From DASSUW01 sp963789005 (GTDB lineage Bacteria; Actinomycetota; Thermoleophilia; Solirubrobacterales; Solirubrobacteraceae), in NCBI GenBank assembly GCA_963789005.1, contig CAWBIZ010000004.1, forward strand, positions 1-64,000: DNA of 64,000 nucleotides, given 5' to 3'. The notes under the pieces were generated by a model. It was given only the letters and a program-made list of their open reading frames with translations. It searched no databases and had not been told where the DNA came from. Both the position numbers and the translations under genes were made by a program. Shown here piece after piece: positions 9,309 to 18,804 of this stretch. Each line of letters opens with the position of its first letter. The first letter of the stretch is position 1.

Positions 9309-10643
9309 GTGACGACGCCCGCCGAGCTCGCCAGCGACACCGAGCAGCGCGGGGAGCAGATCGTCTCCGTGCTGGCCGACGCGTTCGGCGAGCTGATCGA
9401 GGCCGACGCCCGGGCGTTCCGGCGCAAGTTCCGCAAGATGGCGGCTTCGCCGTTCGCGTTCTATCGCGGCAGCGCGCCGCTCTTCTACGCCGACGTGGCG
9501 CAGCTCGAGGACCCGTGGGCCGACGAGCGCACCAGCCGTGTCTGGATCCAGGGCGACCTGCACGCCGAGAACTTCGGCACCTACATGGACTCCGCGGGGA
9601 TCCTCGTGTTCGACGTCAACGACTTCGACGAGGCGTTCCTCGGGCACTTCACCTGGGACCTGCGGCGGATGGCGGGGTCGCTGGCGCTGCTGGGGTTCGC
9701 CAAGGCGGTGTCCGACGAGGCGATCGAGCGGATGATCCGGACGTACGCCGAGGAGTACGTCGATCAGGTGCGGGCGTTCGCGACCGGCGACAAGGACAGC
9801 GAGTTCCGGCTCACGCTGGAGAACACCGAGGGCGTGCTGCACGAGGTGCTGCTGGCGGCGCGGATGGAGACGCGGGTCGACCTCCTGGGGCGGGTGACCA
9901 CGGTGGAGGGCGCCGAGCGCCACTTCGCGGCCGGCGCCGGGGTGCGGCGGCTCGAGGACGACGAGCGGGGCGAGGTCGAGGAGGCCTTCGCCGCGTACCT
10001 CGACACGATCCCGGACGTCAAGCGCCAGCACAGCGTCTCCTACTCGGTCAAGGACGTGGTGGGGCGGACCGGGTTCGGGATCGGGTCCGCCGGGCTGCCG
10101 GCGTACAGCCTGCTCGTCGAGGGCCGCACTCAGGCTTTGGAGAACGACGTGATCCTCTCGATGAAGCAGGGCAATGTCCCCGCGCCGAGCCGGGTGGTCG
10201 ACGACCAGGCGATTCGCGAGTACTTCTCCCACCAGGGGCACCGGACGGCGGTGTCCCAGCGCGCGCTGCAGGCCCACGCCGACCCGTGGCTGGGCTGGTG
10301 CGAGCTGCGCGGCGTCGGCCAGGTGGTGGCCGAGGTGTCGCCCTACGAGGAGGACATCGACTGGGGACAGGTGTCCGACCTCGAGGACGTCTTCCCGCTG
10401 CTCGCCTACCTCGGCGAGGCGACCGCCAAGGTCCACTGCGTGTCGGACGCGGGGAGCGAGCAGACGCTGGTCGACTTCCAGACCGAGGCGGCAATCCTCG
10501 ACATGGTCGACGGCCGCGAGCAGGAGTTCGCCGACGACCTGGTCGCGTTCGGGCGCGCCTACGGGGAACTGGCCCGCGACGACCACCGCTTGTTCGTGGA
10601 CGCCTTCCGCAACGGCCGCATTCCGGGAGTTCCCGCCGACTGA
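9309..10643 (+). CDS. DUF2252 family protein
   Basis: A 444-aa protein with the DUF2252 signatures: FYRGSAPLFYADVA, WIQGDLHAENFGTY, VFDVNDFDEAFLGHFTWDL and SYSVKDVVGRTGFGIGSAGL. The GDLHAENF and DxND pattern recalls the catalytic loops of aminoglycoside-phosphotransferase-like kinases, so an ATP-dependent phosphotransferase is possible, but the family is uncharacterised. The GTG at 9309 was chosen because the frame upstream would overlap the divergent DUF1080 gene. The next gene starts two bases after its stop. Confidence 0.75.
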   Translation: MTTPAELASDTEQRGEQIVSVLADAFGELIEADARAFRRKFRKMAASPFAFYRGSAPLFYADVAQLEDPWADERTSRVWIQGDLHAENFGTYMDSAGILVFDVNDFDEAFLGHFTWDLRRMAGSLALLGFAKAVSDEAIERMIRTYAEEYVDQVRAFATGDKDSEFRLTLENTEGVLHEVLLAARMETRVDLLGRVTTVEGAERHFAAGAGVRRLEDDERGEVEEAFAAYLDTIPDVKRQHSVSYSVKDVVGRTGFGIGSAGLPAYSLLVEGRTQALENDVILSMKQGNVPAPSRVVDDQAIREYFSHQGHRTAVSQRALQAHADPWLGWCELRGVGQVVAEVSPYEEDIDWGQVSDLEDVFPLLAYLGEATAKVHCVSDAGSEQTLVDFQTEAAILDMVDGREQEFADDLVAFGRAYGELARDDHRLFVDAFRNGRIPGVPAD

Positions 10644-10645
10644 CG

Positions 10646-11020
10646 ATGGGCTCGGACTGGGAGGCGACGGAGGAGCGGCTGGTGGCGCACAGCGACGAGC
10701 GACGCTCCGAGCTCGCCCGCCGCGACCGGCGGCGCAGCGTCATGCCATGGCTGCTGGCGCCGCTCGTGTTTCCGTTGGCGGGGGCGGTAGCGGTGGTCGC
10801 GCTGGTGGAGAGCGAGGGCGGGGACTTCGCGGGCTGGTCGACCGGGCAGGCGGCCGCCGCGCTTATCGCGTTGTTCGTCGTGCCGGCGGCGGCGAGCGCC
10901 TGGTTCGCTCGGCGCCAAGGCTGGGGAGAGGCGATCGCCTGGACTCTGGCATGCCTCGGCGTCCAGCTCGCCCTGGTCGTCGGAGTGGGCTTCGTCGCGC
11001 TCGGCTTCGGGCCGTCCTGA
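10646..11020 (+). CDS. Small three-TM membrane protein
   Basis: A 124-aa protein with a charged N-terminus (about 30 aa, Glu/Arg-rich) and three hydrophobic segments at about residues 33-52, 68-86 and 95-120. No family is recognised. It follows the DUF2252 gene by two bases, so the two are an operon. Its stop lies in a perfect 20-bp palindrome, followed by a strong terminator. Confidence 0.55.
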   Translation: MGSDWEATEERLVAHSDERRSELARRDRRRSVMPWLLAPLVFPLAGAVAVVALVESEGGDFAGWSTGQAAAALIALFVVPAAASAWFARRQGWGEAIAWTLACLGVQLALVVGVGFVALGFGPS

Positions 11021-11038
11021 CGTCTCCGCGGAGACGTC
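11019..11038. repeat. Perfect 20-bp palindrome GACGTCTCCG/CGGAGACGTC
   Basis: The two 10-base half-sites are exact reverse complements. The palindrome includes the last two bases of the upstream stop codon. It may fold as the first of two stacked hairpins in front of the terminator at 11057, or serve as a protein-binding site; nothing else indicates which. The sequence just after it (11035-11049) matches the first bases of the dispersed repeat family. Confidence 0.6.
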
Positions 11039-11056
11039 AACTGCGGCTGCCCCTGC

Positions 11057-11091
11057 CTGGCGGAGCGCCACCCCCCGGGGCGCTCCGCCAG
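11057..11091. terminator. Bidirectional terminator between convergent genes
   Basis: Arms CTGGCGGAGCGCC (11057-11069) and GGCGCTCCGCCAG (11079-11091) pair perfectly over 13 bp with a nine-base loop. It lies between the 3' end of the membrane-protein gene (11020) and the 3' end of the M23 peptidase gene (11101), so it can serve both strands. Confidence 0.75.
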
Positions 11092-11100
11092 TCCTGCGGC

Positions 11101-12771
11101 TCAGCCCGCGGCTACGGCCACCTCGGCAGCCGGGGCCTCGGCGCCGCCGGTTGTCGGCTCCGCGGCAGGCGCCGCAGCGGGCTCCTCGGCGGCGGGAGCC
11201 GGTGTCGGCGCGGCGGCGGGCTCGGGAGCCGGCGCAACGGGCGCCTCGGCTACCGGGGCGGGTGCCTCAGCCACCGGCGCAGGCGCCTCGGCCACCGGCG
11301 CAGGCGCCTCGGCGACGGGAGCCGGCGCAACGGGCGCCTCGGCTACCGGAGCGGGCGCCTCGGCGACCGGGGCAGGCGCCTCGGCCACTGGCGCGGCCGT
11401 CTCGGCGACGGGGGCCGGGGCCTCGGCGGTCGGAGCCGGCGCCTCGACTACCGGAGCCGGCGCCTCGACTACCGGAGCCGGTGCCGCGGCGGCAGGCGCG
11501 GGTGCCGGGGCGGTTGGCGCCGGCGCGGCGGCGGTCGCCGGCGCCTCGGTGCCGCCGGTGGTCGTGCCGAATACGGCTGCCTGCTCGGCCTCCGTCGGGC
11601 CGCCGATCCCGCCCGTAGCGGTCGTGGCGGTCTTGGCCGCGACCGTTCGGCTGCCCGCGAGGTACGGCGATGGGTTCTGGGCGGTGCCGCCCTGCCGGAC
11701 CTCGAAGTGGGTGTGGGGGCCCGTGCAGCGGCCCGTGCAGCCGACCTCGCCGATCTTCTGCCCGGCCTTGACGTACTCGTTGACGCTCACGTCGCGCTGC
11801 GAGAGGTGGGCGTAGCACGTAGTCGTCTCGCCGGCGTGGCGGATGCAGATCATCGACCCGTAGCCGCTCTCGGTGCCGGACATGCTGACCGTGCCGCACT
11901 GGGCGGCGCGGACGGTGGTGCCGGTCGGCGCCGCGATGTCGACGCCGGCGTGGTTGCGGCCGTCGCCGTAGCCGCTCGTGACCGTGCCGTTGACCGGCGT
12001 CACCAGCCGGCCGTCGGCCGCGCAGCCGCTGCCGGCCGCGGGCACGCGCTTTGGCGCCGCCACCGGGGCCGGCTGCGTCGCACCGGGCGCGGGGTCGGCG
12101 CCGGTCGACGACTCGGGCGGCGACCCGCCTTCGGTGCCTCCCGGCGCAGCCTCGGCGAGCTCGTCTCCGAGCGCGGCTCGCTCCTCGCCGTTCGCGCCGC
12201 CCGCCGGCAGCGGCGCGTCCGCGAACACGACGTCCGCCTCCGCGCCTGCCCCGGCGGTCGACGCCGAAGCGCTGTCGAAGAACCGCACGTCCGAGGCGAA
12301 CAGCGCCGCCCAGGTCTTGGCGTCGACGACGCCCGTGACGTTCATCCGCTGCGCCGTCTGGAAGTCCTTGACGGCCCCCTCGGTCTGCGGGCCGAAGATC
12401 CCGTCGGCGACGATCTGCAGCTCGGCCTGAACAGCCGCGACCGCCTCGCCGGTGTCGCCGTACGAGAGCAGCGCGGTCGCGCTCTGGTCGCCCCCGACGA
12501 CCACGGCCTTATCCGCGATCTCGGCCTTCGTGACCCCGGGCCGCGCCGAGCTCGCCGAGGCGACCGACGCGACGGTCAGGATGGGGGAGGCGAGGATCGC
12601 CGCCCCCGCGGCGAGCGTCACGCCCTTCTGGCGCGGCGCGTTGCGTCGCGCGTCACGCACGCGCATGCGGCGCCGGCGCGAGCGATGTAGTGACTTGTCC
12701 CACAGCACTGCCGAGCCCATGTCGCGCTGCGCTCGCGGGTACGGATCCAGCTCAGATGGACGTAAGTCCAC
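11101..12771 (-). CDS. Peptidoglycan-binding M23 endopeptidase with Pro/Ala-rich tail
   Basis: A 556-aa exported protein. A basic N-terminus (SRRRRMR at 32-38) precedes a hydrophobic export segment (about 51-76). A PG_binding_1 domain follows (about 100-160), then an acidic linker and the M23 LytM domain (about 258-372) with zinc ligands H275 and D279 in NHAGVD and H356 in HTHFEV, plus YAHL. The last 150 residues are Ala/Pro/Val/Glu repeats built on APAPVAE, a likely wall-spanning spacer. It should cleave peptide cross-links in murein. The GTG at 12771 lies 8 bases after AGGAG and just below a c-di-AMP riboswitch, tying expression to osmotic or cell-wall state. Confidence 0.85.
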   Translation of the reverse strand: MDLRPSELDPYPRAQRDMGSAVLWDKSLHRSRRRRMRVRDARRNAPRQKGVTLAAGAAILASPILTVASVASASSARPGVTKAEIADKAVVVGGDQSATALLSYGDTGEAVAAVQAELQIVADGIFGPQTEGAVKDFQTAQRMNVTGVVDAKTWAALFASDVRFFDSASASTAGAGAEADVVFADAPLPAGGANGEERAALGDELAEAAPGGTEGGSPPESSTGADPAPGATQPAPVAAPKRVPAAGSGCAADGRLVTPVNGTVTSGYGDGRNHAGVDIAAPTGTTVRAAQCGTVSMSGTESGYGSMICIRHAGETTTCYAHLSQRDVSVNEYVKAGQKIGEVGCTGRCTGPHTHFEVRQGGTAQNPSPYLAGSRTVAAKTATTATGGIGGPTEAEQAAVFGTTTGGTEAPATAAAPAPTAPAPAPAAAAPAPVVEAPAPVVEAPAPTAEAPAPVAETAAPVAEAPAPVAEAPAPVAEAPVAPAPVAEAPAPVAEAPAPVAEAPAPVAEAPVAPAPEPAAAPTPAPAAEEPAAAPAAEPTTGGAEAPAAEVAVAAG

Positions 12772-12794
12772 GCTCGGTACTCCTTTTCTTCTCT

Positions 12795-12938
12795 TTCCGC
12801 CTCCGAGGTGAGCTGACGGGCTCGCGCTGAGAAGTGCGCTACGCCGTTCTGGTCTGACGGCGATTCGCCCCCGCGGTCCACCGGACCGCATTGGTTCCCC
12901 CGGCCCACGCCCCCGGGAGGGCGTAGGTTCGGCCTAAC
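12795..12938 (-). promoter_or_regulatory. ydaO/yuaA-type cyclic di-AMP riboswitch
   Basis: Read on the minus strand, the leader of the M23 gene carries the conserved pieces of this class in order: GCCGAACC (12933-12926), GGGGGAACC (12901-12893), and the 3' block CAGCTCACCTCGGAGGC (12815-12799) followed by GGAAAGAGAAG. In actinobacteria these riboswitches sit upstream of wall-remodelling enzymes and turn them off when c-di-AMP is high. The gene behind it is exactly such an enzyme. The assignment rests on motif recognition, not a covariance search. Confidence 0.85.
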
Positions 12939-12985
12939 AGGACATAAGAATGCACGATCCGCCCGACAGTTGCGGTGCGCCCCGC

Positions 12986-13543
12986 TTAATTCAGCGACGG
13001 ATCGAGCGGCATCGTGGCGAGGAGCGCGTACTCGCGGCCCTTGCGGCGCAGCACGGCGGCCCACAGCCCGTCGGCGTCGTCGGCGAAGACCTCCTCGCGC
13101 TCGGGCGGTTCGACGATCCAGGACTCCTCGGAGAGCTCGTCCTCGAGCTGGCCGGGCCCCCAGCCGGCGTGGCCGGCGAACACGCGCGCCCGCCGGATGG
13201 CGCCCTCGAGCGCCGCCGGGTCGTCGGCGTCGGTGCCGATGAAGCCGAGCTCGCCGTCGATCAGCGCGCCGGCCAGCTCCGGCCGCTCGAACTCCGCGAG
13301 GACGATGACCGCGGTGTCGGCGACCGGGCCGCCGACGTAGACCTGAGCGTCGTCGCCGGTCAGCCACGCGAGGTCGGGGACCGCGTCGGAGACCGTCGAC
13401 TCCGCCGGGTGGTTGAGCACGAGGCCCATCGCCCCCTCTTCGGTGTGCTCGGCGATCAGCACGACGGTGCGAGCGAAGTTGGGGTCCGCGAGCGTCGGGG
13501 AGGCGATGATGAGCTTGCCGCGCAGCGACTCGGCCATCGCCAC
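12986..13543 (-). CDS. UPF0301 / YqgE-AlgH family protein
   Basis: A 185-aa YqgE/AlgH family protein: LRGKLIIASPTLADPNFARTV at the start, GAMGLVLNHPAE, YVGGPV, ARVFAGHAGWGPGQLEDEL, and a final ALLATMPLDPSLN. The biochemical role is unknown. The start is either MAMAESL at 13543 or the Met two codons on. The gene stands alone between the riboswitch region and the secreted protease-like gene. Confidence 0.85.
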   Translation of the reverse strand: MAMAESLRGKLIIASPTLADPNFARTVVLIAEHTEEGAMGLVLNHPAESTVSDAVPDLAWLTGDDAQVYVGGPVADTAVIVLAEFERPELAGALIDGELGFIGTDADDPAALEGAIRRARVFAGHAGWGPGQLEDELSEESWIVEPPEREEVFADDADGLWAAVLRRKGREYALLATMPLDPSLN

Positions 13544-13561
13544 ATTGTGGCGACCCCGGTG

Positions 13562-14920
13562 CTACCGGCGGCGAGCGGTGGCCGCAGCGGCGTCCACGCG
13601 GGCGGTCGGCGGCGACGCCGCCGACGCGCGCCCGTCGGGGTTGCTGGCGATCACCTGCACGCGCAGCCGGCGGCCGCGGTCGGCGCGCTTGGGCGCGTAG
13701 CGCACGCGGCGGGCACCGGAGATCGTGCGCCAGGCGCCGCGCTGGTAGCGCTGCCAGCGGTAGGCGTAGCTCAGCGGGCCGTTGCGCCAGCCGCCGGCCT
13801 TGGCGACGAGCCGGGAGCCGCGCAGCGGCCGACCCGTCACCCGCGGCGCGGCGGTGCTGACGGGCGGCGCGGGCACCGCGGCCTCGGTGCCGCCGCCGCA
13901 CGCCGGGGCGATCTGCTCGCAGGGTGCGAGGAACGCGCTGTTGTAGACGTTCCAGGAGCGCGCCAGGTAGCTGCCGGGCGCGGGCGCGGGGTTGAAGTAG
14001 TCGTCGCGGCCGCAGTCGTAGACCTGCGGGATCGCGCCGGCGGTGCGCGGGCAGTCGTAGCGCATCGGGTGGGCGGCTCCGGCGCCCTCGACGTAGCACA
14101 TGACGTCGTAGCCCTGCCAGCAGTGGCCGTAGCCGGGATCGGAGAAGCCCGCCGGCTGCGTCGTGTGCGGCGCGGACCACTGGACGGCGCCGAGGTTGTG
14201 CGTCATCTCGTGCAGCAGCCCCTCCGGCCACCAGCCGGGCGCGCCGGCGCCGGGCGCGGGAACGCCGTCGCGCGCGAACAGGACCGACGCGAAGCCGCCG
14301 GCGTTGTGCACGTTGTCCGCGCCGGGGCGCTCCCCGGCCGGCCCGAGGACGTTCTCGCCGAGGCCGTAGTCGTAGCCGCCGCCGTTGAGCGTGTCGGCGA
14401 GCACCACGACGTTGCGCGGACCGTCGGAACGGCCCAGCCGCGCCTCGACCTCGTTCACGACGGCGGCGAAGTTGTCGACGTAGTTCGCGCGCGGTCGGGG
14501 CAGGTGCACGACCTGGAGGTCGACGTACTGTGGGCCGCAGCTCGTCCCCATGTCGATCCGCAGGCCCTTTCCGCCGCCGCTCTGGGAGGCGAGGAAGCGC
14601 TGTACGACCGCCACGTTCGCCTGCAGCGCGTCCTGCCACTGGGCGAAGCGGTCCGGACGGTCGGCCGGGTGGGCGTAGACGAGCTTGAAGCGCGGCGACG
14701 AGGGGGAGAGCGTGGCGTTGGCGGTCCCGTCGGTGGTGCGGGGCTCGCCGCACCAGGCCGTGGGGAGCGCGTCGGTGGCGGCTGCCGCCGCGGCCGTCGC
14801 GGCGACACTGACGTGGCTCAGCTCGTCGCGCGTGTCGCGGTGCGTGAGGCGCGTGTCGTGCGCCTGCGCCGGAACGGCGAGGGTGGCGACGAGGACGATG
14901 GCGACGGCGAGCGCACGCAT
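13562..14920 (-). CDS. Secreted zinc-metalloprotease-like protein
   Basis: A 452-aa protein with a clear signal peptide (MRALAVAIVLVATLAVPAQA). The central domain contains LLHEMTHNLGAVQ, with HEMTH at 237-241, a zincin HExxH motif whose downstream Asn-Leu-Gly resembles the metzincin HExxHxxG. Several cysteines (C57, C128 and a CWQG...CYV pair) suggest disulfides. The C-terminal 100 aa form an Ig-like module (RWQRYQRGAWRTISGA...) of the type that often ends secreted proteins in this lineage. Function is inferred from the motif only; the substrate is unknown. Confidence 0.7.
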   Translation of the reverse strand: MRALAVAIVLVATLAVPAQAHDTRLTHRDTRDELSHVSVAATAAAAAATDALPTAWCGEPRTTDGTANATLSPSSPRFKLVYAHPADRPDRFAQWQDALQANVAVVQRFLASQSGGGKGLRIDMGTSCGPQYVDLQVVHLPRPRANYVDNFAAVVNEVEARLGRSDGPRNVVVLADTLNGGGYDYGLGENVLGPAGERPGADNVHNAGGFASVLFARDGVPAPGAGAPGWWPEGLLHEMTHNLGAVQWSAPHTTQPAGFSDPGYGHCWQGYDVMCYVEGAGAAHPMRYDCPRTAGAIPQVYDCGRDDYFNPAPAPGSYLARSWNVYNSAFLAPCEQIAPACGGGTEAAVPAPPVSTAAPRVTGRPLRGSRLVAKAGGWRNGPLSYAYRWQRYQRGAWRTISGARRVRYAPKRADRGRRLRVQVIASNPDGRASAASPPTARVDAAAATARRR

Positions 14921-14955
14921 GGCCTCCTAGTCATCGGCAGATGTGCGTCCGACGT

Positions 14956-16092
14956 TCAGGCCGCCGCACGCGCCAGATCGCGCCCGGGGTCGATCCCCCA
15001 GCGCCCGGCCAGGGCCCGCAGGTCGGCGCTGATCGGCCAGCGGTCCGGGAGCGCGTCGCCCTCGAAGTCCGGCGCCGCGCCCTTGAGCGCCATCGAGCCG
15101 GTGTTGTCGCCGATCGCGCGGATCGCGTCGACCTCGTCGGCCGAGAGCACGTTTCCGGCGGGCACAGCCGCGAGCTCGGCGCGCTTGGCCTCGATCGGCC
15201 GCGCGCCGTCTCCCGGCTCCTGGATCAGCGTGGGCGCGACACACGCGACCGGGGCGTGCGCCAGATTCCACGCGCACGCGAGCTGGAGCAGGGTGAGCCC
15301 GTGCCGCTCGGCGATCGGGCGCATGCGCTCCAGCCGCTCACGGCCGCGCTCGACCCAGCCGGCCGGCCGGAACGAGCGGTGGTCCGAGCGGGGAAACGCG
15401 TGCCCGGGCAGCACGTCGTCGTGGAACAGCCCGCCGTAGTCGACGACACGGGTGATGAGCTGCACGTCGTGGCGCGCGGCGGCGTCGAGCACGAGCTCGC
15501 CTGGCCACGGCTCGAGCGGGTTGAGGATCACCATCGCCCAGTCGATGCGGTCGCCGAAGCGCTCGAAGCAGCCGATCAGGTCGAGCGTGAAGCCGTTGGC
15601 CGGGCCGGGTGCCACGCCGAGCCGCCCGGCAAGCCCGTCGGCGCGCACGCCCTCGAGCGCATCCCAGACGGCCTCGCTGGTGTAGCCCGTCCGGTCCGGG
15701 TTGTGCAGGAGCAGGACGTCGAAGGCGTCGACCCCGCAGCGCTCCAGGCTCCGCTCGACCGACATCCGCACGTAGCCCGCGTAACCGTCGGGGCCGCGCA
15801 GCCGCGGGTCGGTGAAGCGCGGGAAGCCCTTGGCGCCCTCGCGCTCGCCCGTGTAGAAGTCATGCCCGATCGCGCCCACCAGGCAGTACGCGTCGCGGTC
15901 AACGCCCTGCAACGCCCGTCCCAGCAGCGCGTCCGCGGCGCCGGTGCCGTACGTGTCGGCCGTGAGGACGGTCGAGATCCCGCCGCCGGGGCGCAGCAGG
16001 GCGGCCAACCGGTCCTCCTCGACCGGCTCGCCGAAGTGCATGAAGCGCCCGCCGCTCCACGTGCCGACGGACGTATGTCCGGGGTTGCGCAT
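14956..16092 (-). CDS. Aldo/keto reductase family protein
   Basis: A 378-aa AKR-fold protein: DTYGTGAADALLGRAL near the start, YVRMSVERSLERCGVDAFDVLLLHNPDRTGYTS (the strand with LLHNPD), GRLGVAPGPANGF, and the late block HGLTLLQLACAWNLAHAPVACVAPTLIQ that builds the NADPH site. The catalytic tyrosine probably lies in TADTYGTG. The substrate is unknown. The ATG at 16092 is used; the frame upstream is antisense to the S8 protease leader. Confidence 0.75.
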   Translation of the reverse strand: MRNPGHTSVGTWSGGRFMHFGEPVEEDRLAALLRPGGGISTVLTADTYGTGAADALLGRALQGVDRDAYCLVGAIGHDFYTGEREGAKGFPRFTDPRLRGPDGYAGYVRMSVERSLERCGVDAFDVLLLHNPDRTGYTSEAVWDALEGVRADGLAGRLGVAPGPANGFTLDLIGCFERFGDRIDWAMVILNPLEPWPGELVLDAAARHDVQLITRVVDYGGLFHDDVLPGHAFPRSDHRSFRPAGWVERGRERLERMRPIAERHGLTLLQLACAWNLAHAPVACVAPTLIQEPGDGARPIEAKRAELAAVPAGNVLSADEVDAIRAIGDNTGSMALKGAAPDFEGDALPDRWPISADLRALAGRWGIDPGRDLARAAA

Positions 16093-16149
16093 CGATCGCG
16101 AGTCTAGGATGTTCACTCCCTTACGCCGCCGTTCAAGTTGCCTATCCCG

Positions 16150-18071
16150 GTGGCCGAAAAGACCACAGTGCTGATCCGCACGCTTCCGCTCGCCCTCATC
16201 CTCCTGGTCCTGCTCCCGCAGGCCGCCGCAGCGGACACCTCGACGCGGATCATCGTGCAGCGCGAGCCGGGCCTGAGCGCGGCCGAGCGAGCCGACATCC
16301 GCGCGGACGCCGACGTCCGCCTCGTGCGCAGCCTGCAGCCTGCCGAACGACCGAGGTCGTCGCCGCCGGCACCGGTAAGGCGACCCAGGCGCTGCGCGAG
16401 CTGCGCGCCGACGAGGACGTCGTCTACGCCGAGATCGACCACCGCCGGTACGCCTTCGCCGCGGACTGAGTACATCGCACTGGCTGTGGGCGTTCGAGAA
16501 CACCGGTCAGACTCGGCGGCACCGCCGGACGTCGACAGCGACGTCCTCCAGGCGTGGAATCTCTTGACGAACCCGGGCAGCGGTCAGACGGTCGCCGTCG
16601 TCGACTCGGCGAGTCGATGCCGAGCACGAGGACCTCGCCGGTCGCATCGGCGCGGAGCTGAACTTCGTCGGGACGCAACGCTTCCGTCGAGCTCTCGAGC
16701 ACTACCACGGGCACTCACGTGAGCGGGACCATCGCGGCCACGCGCGACAACGACGTCGGCATCGCGGGCGTCGCGCCGCACGCCGTCGATCATGGCCCTG
16801 CGCGTCGCTCGACGATGAGGGCGGCGGGTTCGACTCCGACATCGCTGAGGCGTTCGACTACGCCGGCAACAGCGGCGCTCGCGTCGTGAACGCGTCGCTC
16901 GGCGGGCCAGGTGGCGGTGCAGACGCTCCGTACAGCGATCGCGGCGCACCCCGACACGCTCTACGTCGTCGCCGGCTGGCAACGGCGGCACCGACGAGGT
17001 CGGCGACAACAACGATGCGACACCTGCAGTACCCATGCAATGTGCCCGAGCGCAACGTCGTCTGCGTTGGAGCGTCGACGAATCGGGACCAGCGAGGCTA
17101 CGTTCTCGAACTACGGCAGCGTTCACCGTCGACCTGTTCGCGCCCGGGTCAAACCATCCTGTCGACGTTTCCTGGCGATCCAGGCGCGGACGAGCGTTCC
17201 GTGGTACCGCCGAGTGGCACCTCGATGGCGGCCCCGCATGTGGCGGCGGCCGCTGCGCTTGTGCTCCAGGCGGATTCTGCGCCTCAGCGCCGGAGACGTC
17301 AAGGACATCCTGCTGAGCTCCGTCGACGCGAAGAGCGCGTTCTCCGGGTACTCGGTCTCGGGTGGCCGGCTGAACGTCGAGAAAGGCCGTTGAGCTCGCG
17401 CAGGCCGGGGGCACGCTGGACGACGATGACGGCGACGGCTTCGCCAACGGCGCCGACGCGTGCCGGATGACAGCGGCGAGCGGGTCGGCCGACGGCTGCC
17501 CGGACGCCGACGAGGACGCGGTCCCGAACAGCATCGACAACTGCCCGACCGTCGCCAACCCGGGCCAGCAGAACGGCGACGGGCGTGCCGACGGCGGCGA
17601 CGCGTGCGACAACGACGTCGACAACGACGGATGCGCGGACGGGGTGGATGCGTGCCCGGCGACGCCCGCGTCCACGGCCAACGGGTGTCCGGTTCCGCCC
17701 GCTCCGAACACGGACGGCGACGGGTTCATCGACGCCACCGACGCCTGCCCGGCCGAGCGGGCGCTGAACACCGCAACGGGTGCCCGCTTCCCGCGTTGAC
17801 CGCGCTCTCGGGGAAGGTGACCAAGCGCGGGTCGCGGCGGTACGTGACCGTGCGGGCGAGCACGACCCGGGCGGCCGTGGTGCGGATCCTCGTGCAGCGC
17901 AAGAGGGGCTCGAAGTGGGTCAAGGTGAAGAAGCGGACGCTCGCTACGAGCGCCAACCGCGTGAAGCTCACCGTGAGCCGACTGAGGCGCGGCCGGCACC
18001 GGATCAAGGTGGCCGTCTACAGCAACGCCGGCTCCGGCACGTCGGCCACCCGGTACTTCCGCGTCCGGTAG
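16150..18071 (+). pseudogene. Secreted S8 (subtilisin-like) serine protease, many frameshifts
   Basis: The conceptual product has a signal peptide (LPLALILLVLLPQAAAA), an inhibitor-like prodomain, an S8 domain, thrombospondin-3-like Asp-rich repeats (DGDGFANGADACP, DNCPTVANPG) and a C-terminal Ig-like domain ending TSATRYFRVR. The catalytic regions survive in different frames: Asp in GQTVAVVDS, His in GTHVSGT (about 16712-16730) and Ser in SGTSMAAPHVAAAAAL (about 17213-17260). The frame changes at least eight times between 16335 and 17790, by one-base gains and losses, while codon sense between changes is preserved. The genes on both sides are intact. A start at GTG 16150 or TTG 16138 is possible. 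Confidence 0.75.
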
Positions 18072-18081
18072 ACATCCGCGG

Positions 18082-18804
18082 GTGTCCGCCTGCCGCCTCG
18101 GCGTCCTCGCCTTCGGGGACTCGATCACGAACGGCGGCGGGGAGCTGCAGTGGGGCGTCGCGCTGCAGTCGTGGGCGTTGTGGGTCGCGCGCGGGCTCGG
18201 CCTCCCGTACACCCCGCACGCACAGGACGGCGCGACCGTCCAGGACGTGGTGGCGAGCCAGATCCCGCAGGCCCGCACCGATGCGCTGTACGACCTCGGC
18301 TGCCTGTACGTCGGCGCCAACGACGTGCGGCTCCCCACCTGGAACCGCGACGCGTTCGAGCGCGACCACCGGAGCGCGCTCGCCTTCCTCGCCGAGCGCT
18401 GCGAGCGGGTGCTGACCGCCACCGTCCCGCTCGACCTCGGCCGGCCGCGGCCGCGCTCGGCGGTGGCCGAGGCCAACGCCGCGATCGAGGCCTCCGCGGC
18501 TGCCGCGCACGCGCTCGTGCTGGACCTCCGAGACTTCGGCGCCCGCAACCTGATGATGGCCGACCACGTGCACCCGACCGCGTTCGGGCAGGTCGCGATC
18601 GCCGAGCGCGCGCTCGACCTCCTCAGCCGCCACGGCCTCGAGCCCCGGCTCCGGCCGTCGAGCCTGATCCGCTACGAGACGAGCGCCCGCGGGCGCCTGC
18701 GCGGCGACCTCACCTACACGTACCGGCACGCGAAGATCAGCGCGCGGGCGGCGCTGATCAGCGCTTCTGCGTCAGCTCGTCGACGTCGACGCCGAGCTGC
18801 GTGA
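18082..18804 (+). CDS. SGNH/GDSL-family hydrolase
   Basis: A 240-aa SGNH hydrolase: block I VLAFGDSITNGGGE with the nucleophile Ser, block III YVGANDVRLP with the oxyanion Asn, and block V MADHVHPTAFGQ with the Asp/His pair. Family members are esterases, lipases or acetyl-hydrolases acting on lipids or carbohydrates. There is no signal peptide, so it is probably cytoplasmic. The start is GTG at 18082. The basic Ala/Ser/Arg tail overlaps the 3' end of the convergent DUF3159 gene by 47 bp. Confidence 0.8.
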   Translation: MSACRLGVLAFGDSITNGGGELQWGVALQSWALWVARGLGLPYTPHAQDGATVQDVVASQIPQARTDALYDLGCLYVGANDVRLPTWNRDAFERDHRSALAFLAERCERVLTATVPLDLGRPRPRSAVAEANAAIEASAAAAHALVLDLRDFGARNLMMADHVHPTAFGQVAIAERALDLLSRHGLEPRLRPSSLIRYETSARGRLRGDLTYTYRHAKISARAALISASASARRRRRRAA

